A program made the translations under genes and the position numbers. Below are positions 23,901-29,900 of a stretch of 33,854 nucleotides of DNA, in pieces; the first letter of the stretch is position 1, and each line of letters starts with the position of its first letter. Source of the DNA: Liolophura sinensis (lineage: Eukaryota; Mollusca; Polyplacophora; Chitonida; Chitonidae); assembly GCF_032854445.1 (NCBI RefSeq), contig NC_088304.1, forward strand, positions 19,197,850 through 19,231,703, in the 5' to 3' direction. The notes beneath the pieces are model-generated. The model searched no databases. It had not been told where the DNA came from and worked only from the letters and a program-made list of their open reading frames with translations.

Positions 23901-26900
23901 GGAAGTAAACCAGGCCCTGCCCCGTCCCGCCTCTCACCAGACGGACCTAAACATCCTGACGGAGGACGAGTTCATCATGGATTTTTCTGATACCCTCTTC
24001 ACTAGTCTCAATCAGCCATTTGCTTTCCCAAACCCTAGGGAATTGTGTAAGTGGTACCTAGTGGTTCAGTCTCAGTTAGCCGTTTGCTTTCCCCAATCCT
24101 CAGGAACTGTGTAAGTGATACCGAATGGATCAGTCTCAGTTCCCCAATCCATAGGAACTGTGTAAGTGATACCAAGTGGATCAGTCTCACTTAACCATTT
24201 GCTTTCCCCAATCCATAGAAACTGTGTAATGATACTGAATGGATCAGTCTCAGTTCCCCAATCCTCTGGAACTGTGTAAGTGATACCGAATGGATCACTC
24301 TCAGTTCCCCAATCCATAGGAACTGTGTAAGTGATACCAAGTGGATTAGTCTCAGTTAACCGTGAGCTTTCCCCAATCCGTAGGAACTATGTAAGGGATA
24401 CCGAGTGGATCAGTGTCAGTTAGCCGTTTGCTTTCCACAATCCTCAGGAACTGTGTAAGTGGTACCGAATGGGTCAGTCTCAGTTAGCCGTTTGCTTTCC
24501 ACAATCCTCAGGAACTGTGTAAGTGGTACCGAATGGGTCAGTCTCAGTTAGCCGTTTGCTTTCCACAATCCTCAGGAACTGTGTAAGTGGTACCGAATGG
24601 GTCAGTCTCAGTTAGCCGTTTGCTTTCCACAATCCTCAGGAAGTGTGTAAGTGGTACTGAGTGGATCAGTCTCAATCTGTCGTTCAGACTGAGAGTTCAG
24701 TTCAGTCCTAATCAGTTGGCTGCAGCCCTGTACCTTCAAAAATTGGAGTGTTAAATATGTATTCCTTGCTGTTCTACAGACCACTAGTCTGGGCCAACCT
24801 ATCTCTTGCTGGCTTATGTGCAGCTTTACATTCAGAGGTTTGCCTGTGAAATTTTAAATACTGGTACTACCAAATTCCAATAATATATATATATATATCC
24901 ACAAAAACATCAATGTATGACCACTCAGGCATTCCAATTTATTTTCCCTTACATGTGTTTGCTGTTTTATTAGATATATGTGTTTTCTTACACTTCTGTT
25001 TATTCTGTCATGGTGTTCGGTATTTAATAACATGACTTAGTTAGTGGGGAATGTGTTCAGTGTTACTTTCAAAACTTCAGACTGTTTAGACTATGTCGGC
25101 AAGAGTTTGTTATATATGCTTAGTCCAACGTTCCGCTCCTCTGTGTTCTGGTAGTTACAGCTGTCTCATGTGTTACAGCTCAGTCAGGGTACGCAGACAT
25201 CATTCAGCCAGGTCTGATGCAGCTACAGCCTAATCTTGATGACCTCTGTATGGACACATTCGACCCCATTCAAGGTCAGTAAAAACTTAGCTCTGGATCA
25301 TTGGATTCTTTTATAGTTAGGTGCAATTATTTAAGAGAAATTTGTGATCATGGCATTAAGTATTAATCAAATAAATAAATATTGAAAACTTACATTGACA
25401 CAATCCAAGGATTCCAGCATGTTACAATGTTTTCTCCAGGGTTGTCTCCCTTAGCATAATTCCTCTTGGATAAATGATTAAGGCTACTGCCACACAAGCA
25501 ATAATGCATCCATTTCATGCAGATATTTTCTCTCCAAAAAATGTGAATGTCCGTCATTTCATGAGAAGATTTCTCACAGAAGTTTATTAGATTTCAGCTC
25601 CATAGCTGAACAGCTCACCTCACTTTTCAGAAGGCTGTCTAGCTTTAGCTCAGGTTTGCATTTTTGGGGGGCAAATAGTGCCCATACCTGTAACGGAGTC
25701 AAAAGTCTTGCCCTCAGACAAAAACAGTTATTTGAAAAACAAAAGAAAAACAAAAAGCATACATTTATGCTACTGTACAGCTAATACTATTCTAAATTTG
25801 TGTCCGGGATCTAGTGGTTAGGGCGCTAGCCCAGAAAAGTTACTCAGGAGTCTCTCGCCAATACAGATGCTGTGAGTTCAATTCCATCTCATGCTGGCTC
25901 CCTGTCTCTGTCTGTGGGAAGGTCTATCAGCAATATGTGGATGGCAGTTAGATGGGTTCCATCCATCATAACGCTAACCACAGTTCTATAAGTGAAATAT
26001 TATATATGTAAATATATGTACATTATATGTATATTAAAAAAATGCCAATGAAGTAAATGAATAAATCAAATTTTATCTGTTTTATTTCTGTTTTGTACCA
26101 AAAAAATTGTTGACCAACATGTACCTGTACAAACAGTGTGTTTTTGTGCTGTACTCCTCAGAGATGTTCAACCTGCGCAGTCAACAGAGTGTAGGTCCCC
26201 CTGGCTTTACCGCCTCCACCGTCAAACAGGTGATCTCCCCTCTGGATCATCAAACGTCTCTTGCTCAGGTAAGGGAGACAACCAACGGTTTAGTCTGCAG
26301 ATCAAGTCATGGTGGCTCAAGGTAACACTAGTTGCATAGCAAACTTTAATGAGCTCTTCTTTCCTGTGATACCTCTTCGAAACGATTTTAGTTTAAACCG
26401 GGGTCAAAATGTTTGATATTTTCAGCTGCTCAGGGTGATGACCTGGACAAAAATCTCAGATACATATATAATTTTTATGGTTTATGCTATTTTATTCATT
26501 TCCATATTGTGTTTACTTATAATAATTCATACCAGTATATGTTACCTGTATGCCTGATTTGGAGTAATAGAGCCTGTCCCTTAAAAGATTTGTTGACACA
26601 ATTCTCTGGGTTTTTTTTTCAGGGTGATTTCACATCACTGTCCAATATGGGGTTCCCTATGGACCTTCTCAACAGCCTGGGAAACTCTGCCTCACCTCAG
26701 CAACAACAACAGTCCCAATTTCTCCTCAACGCAGCACTTTCTACACTAGCCTCCCAGCTCCAGATGCCTAACGTCAACCTGCCCATCCCCCAGATCAATC
26801 AAATCCAAGCCATGGACTCCTCCACCGCCTCCTCACCCGTCGCCCCCGATACTCAGATGATAGTGGATCCACCTGAAACAACTTTGCAATACTCACCTGT

Positions 26901-29900
26901 CTCTCCTCAGAATGCACCAGCACATAACAACAGAAAAACTCACAGAGCTGACTCTCACAAGGGAAGTAACTCTCGCATAAGGAACCTCAGTGGACCCTCG
27001 TCTGTTTCCTCTGGGTACAGCAAACACCCATCAGTCGGGTTCGCAGCGACCCATGGGAGACCATCAGAGCAGGCCATAAAGGTGTCTCCGAGTATACAGT
27101 CTAAACCCACCTCTTCTCACGCACAAGTGTCCTCATCTCGGCTGATCTCAAGTCCAGACAAACCGGCCGTCTCAGAGTCTGCTGACAAAAGAGATACCAC
27201 TTTTGTCGTTCCCAAGGTAGGATTTGGGTAGATATACCTCAGTAGAATAACAATGATCTAGGAGGCTCTCACCAATGCGGTTGCTCATGCTGGCTTCCTC
27301 TCATACGTGGGAAGGTCTGCCAGCAACCTGCAGGTGCTCGTGGGTTTCCTCCCACCGTAAAGCTGGAAGTGAAATATTCTGAAGTATGGTGTAAAACACT
27401 AATCAAATAAATAAATAAAAAATTATTATTTATTTAATATTTAAATAAATATTTATTTGTAAATTATATATCTTGTATTAAGGTACTTGAGACTTAATAC
27501 AAGGAAAGGTTATTGTCATAACCTATGGTGAAAGGGCTGATGCCCCACTAACTATTTGTTAAGACCAGATTCTTGACTGATTTAGTTTCAGGAATTTGCC
27601 AGTGTTTCTTCTCTTGATAGCCAAATAGAACGGTTGGGTAAATGTTCTGGTTTGATACATGTATTTGTATATAGGAACTACTTTTAGAAAGAAAATGTAT
27701 TTGTATGTAGGAACTACTTTTAGAAAGAAAATGTATTTGTATATAGGAACTACTTTTAGAAAGAAAATGTATTTGTATGTAGGAACTACTTTTAGAAAGA
27801 AAATGTATTTGTATATAGGAACTACTTTTAGAAAGAAAATGTATTTGTATGTAGGAACTACTTTTAGAAAGAAAATGTATTTGTATGTAGGAACTACTTT
27901 TAGAAAGAAAATGTATTTGTATGTAGAAGCTACTTTTAGAAAGAAAGCGTTTTATCTGATGCAGGGTAAATCGGTACCTCGTAAACAGCGGCCGATTGCC
28001 CCAGCTCCCTCAGCTCAGACAGCAACGGTTGCCACGACAACACCCTCAGCTTCCCCAGTGGTGCAGAAAAACACCTACCTGGCTCAGTTGTTGACAACAG
28101 GTAAAGCTTTGAATGTTTCCAGGTGAAGCCATTAATTATAAAATAGTCCTGATTTGTTATCACCTGATCATGGATTTAAAAATCAAAAATATGCACTTAA
28201 ATTTTTTCATTTGTGCAACAGTGTTGAGGTAAACTCGTTAAGGAAGCTGGAGTACCCTAATTCTTCCCATTTTTGGGACATTTGTTCTGCTCTTTTAGCC
28301 AATCTACATGTTATTGTATATTGTTTTGTTTTTTTGGGGGGGTTTTTTTTTGACTTGGTTAGCAGGTCTGATGAACAACATGTTCATATCTCTATTTTTC
28401 TAAAACGTTGGGAGAGAAATGTAATTCTTTGCTTTCAGCACTGCTTACATCTGTTCTAAAAATTTGAAGAGTTAAGGTACCTAGTATAAACCACCACCCT
28501 TTACCCATTACCTGATAAGTCTGTTGACTGTAAGCCTAACCAGCAAGGTCTACCCTGATGCTGGTAACATGTAGATGTGTATTAGTACATAGTATTAAAT
28601 ATTGAAGAGTACGTATAGAATATCAGGAAAAATGCTCCCAATTTGAATTGATCCTGATTTCTAATGATTAAATTTTCTCTTATTACCTGTTTCAGGTAAC
28701 TACCCCGGGGCTATAAAGGTGAAGAACGAGCCGGCTATGCCCCTTGGTGCGTGTGCAGGCAGTGCCGGCACCCTGTCCCATTTCCGTCCCATCACTACCT
28801 CACAGCCCATCCAGACTAACAGCCCAGCCCCCTCTACCATTACCATGCAGCCCATAGCTCCTGCAGGAAGCATTGCTATAGTGAGTCACAATCATGTCGT
28901 CAGTCTACAGTATAGTGTATAGCCTTGCTGTGGCACACTGGTGTTATAGGCTACCAAATTTAAGCCTTTTCACATGAAAATATACCACAGTTTTTTGGGG
29001 GGGGGACAAGAGTTAGGTCACTTTATATCTGATTTTGAGGCTACGCTGTATGGTCAAACATGCATGTTTCAAGATATATGCGAGAAGTGCATTTTAAGTG
29101 CAGCCCTAAGAGATGAGTAGAAATTTATTTCAGGAGAACAAGAACAAGTGAAACTACATGCGGACAAACAAATTGTTCCCCATGTTACATTTTACATGCG
29201 TAATGACCCACAAGTCTCTCACCAATGCTGTCGCTGTGAGGTAAAGTCCAGCTCATGCTGGCTTCCTCTCCGGCCGTATGTGGGAAGGTCTGCCAGCAAC
29301 CTGCGGATGGTCGTGGGTTTCCCCCGGGCTCTGCCCGGTTTCCACCTACCATAATGTTGGCCGCCGTCGTATAAGTGAAATATTCTTAAGTACGGCGAAA
29401 AACATCAATCAACTAAAATAAATAAATACATTAACATGTATTTCACCTTCAATTCCTCACATTAGTTTTGCCGGCTATCGGCCATAAAAATCTGGTTTTT
29501 CGAGCTGAAGAGTTGCTATAATGAGTTACATAATCAACCAAAACTAAAATAAATAAATACATTAACATGTATTTCACCTTCAATTCCTCACATTAGTTTT
29601 GCCGGCTATCGGCCATAAAAATCTGGTTTTTCGAGCTGAAGAGTTGCTATAATGAGTTACATAATCAACCAAAACGTGGTGTATTTGACGTAAGTTCCTT
29701 ATTCTTCCTGATTCTGAGAGTTGTATTGATGTTTTACTTCAGAAAGGTGCTTGAGGTTTGTTAGGAAGGTATGATGATATTTTGTTAGAAAAAGATATGT
29801 TTCCTCAATAAAAGTACATTTAATATTTTATGACCTTGGTTTGCGTCTAAAAGCGCAATTTTGGAGGACAGCATATTATGTCAGATACATGTCAAATGCT

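Noticed and set aside
26413-26622. Upstream extension of Mondo exon 8 in the same frame
   Set aside because: AT-rich residues unlike the protein, and a strong (T)9CAG acceptor lies at 26611-26622; intron sequence.
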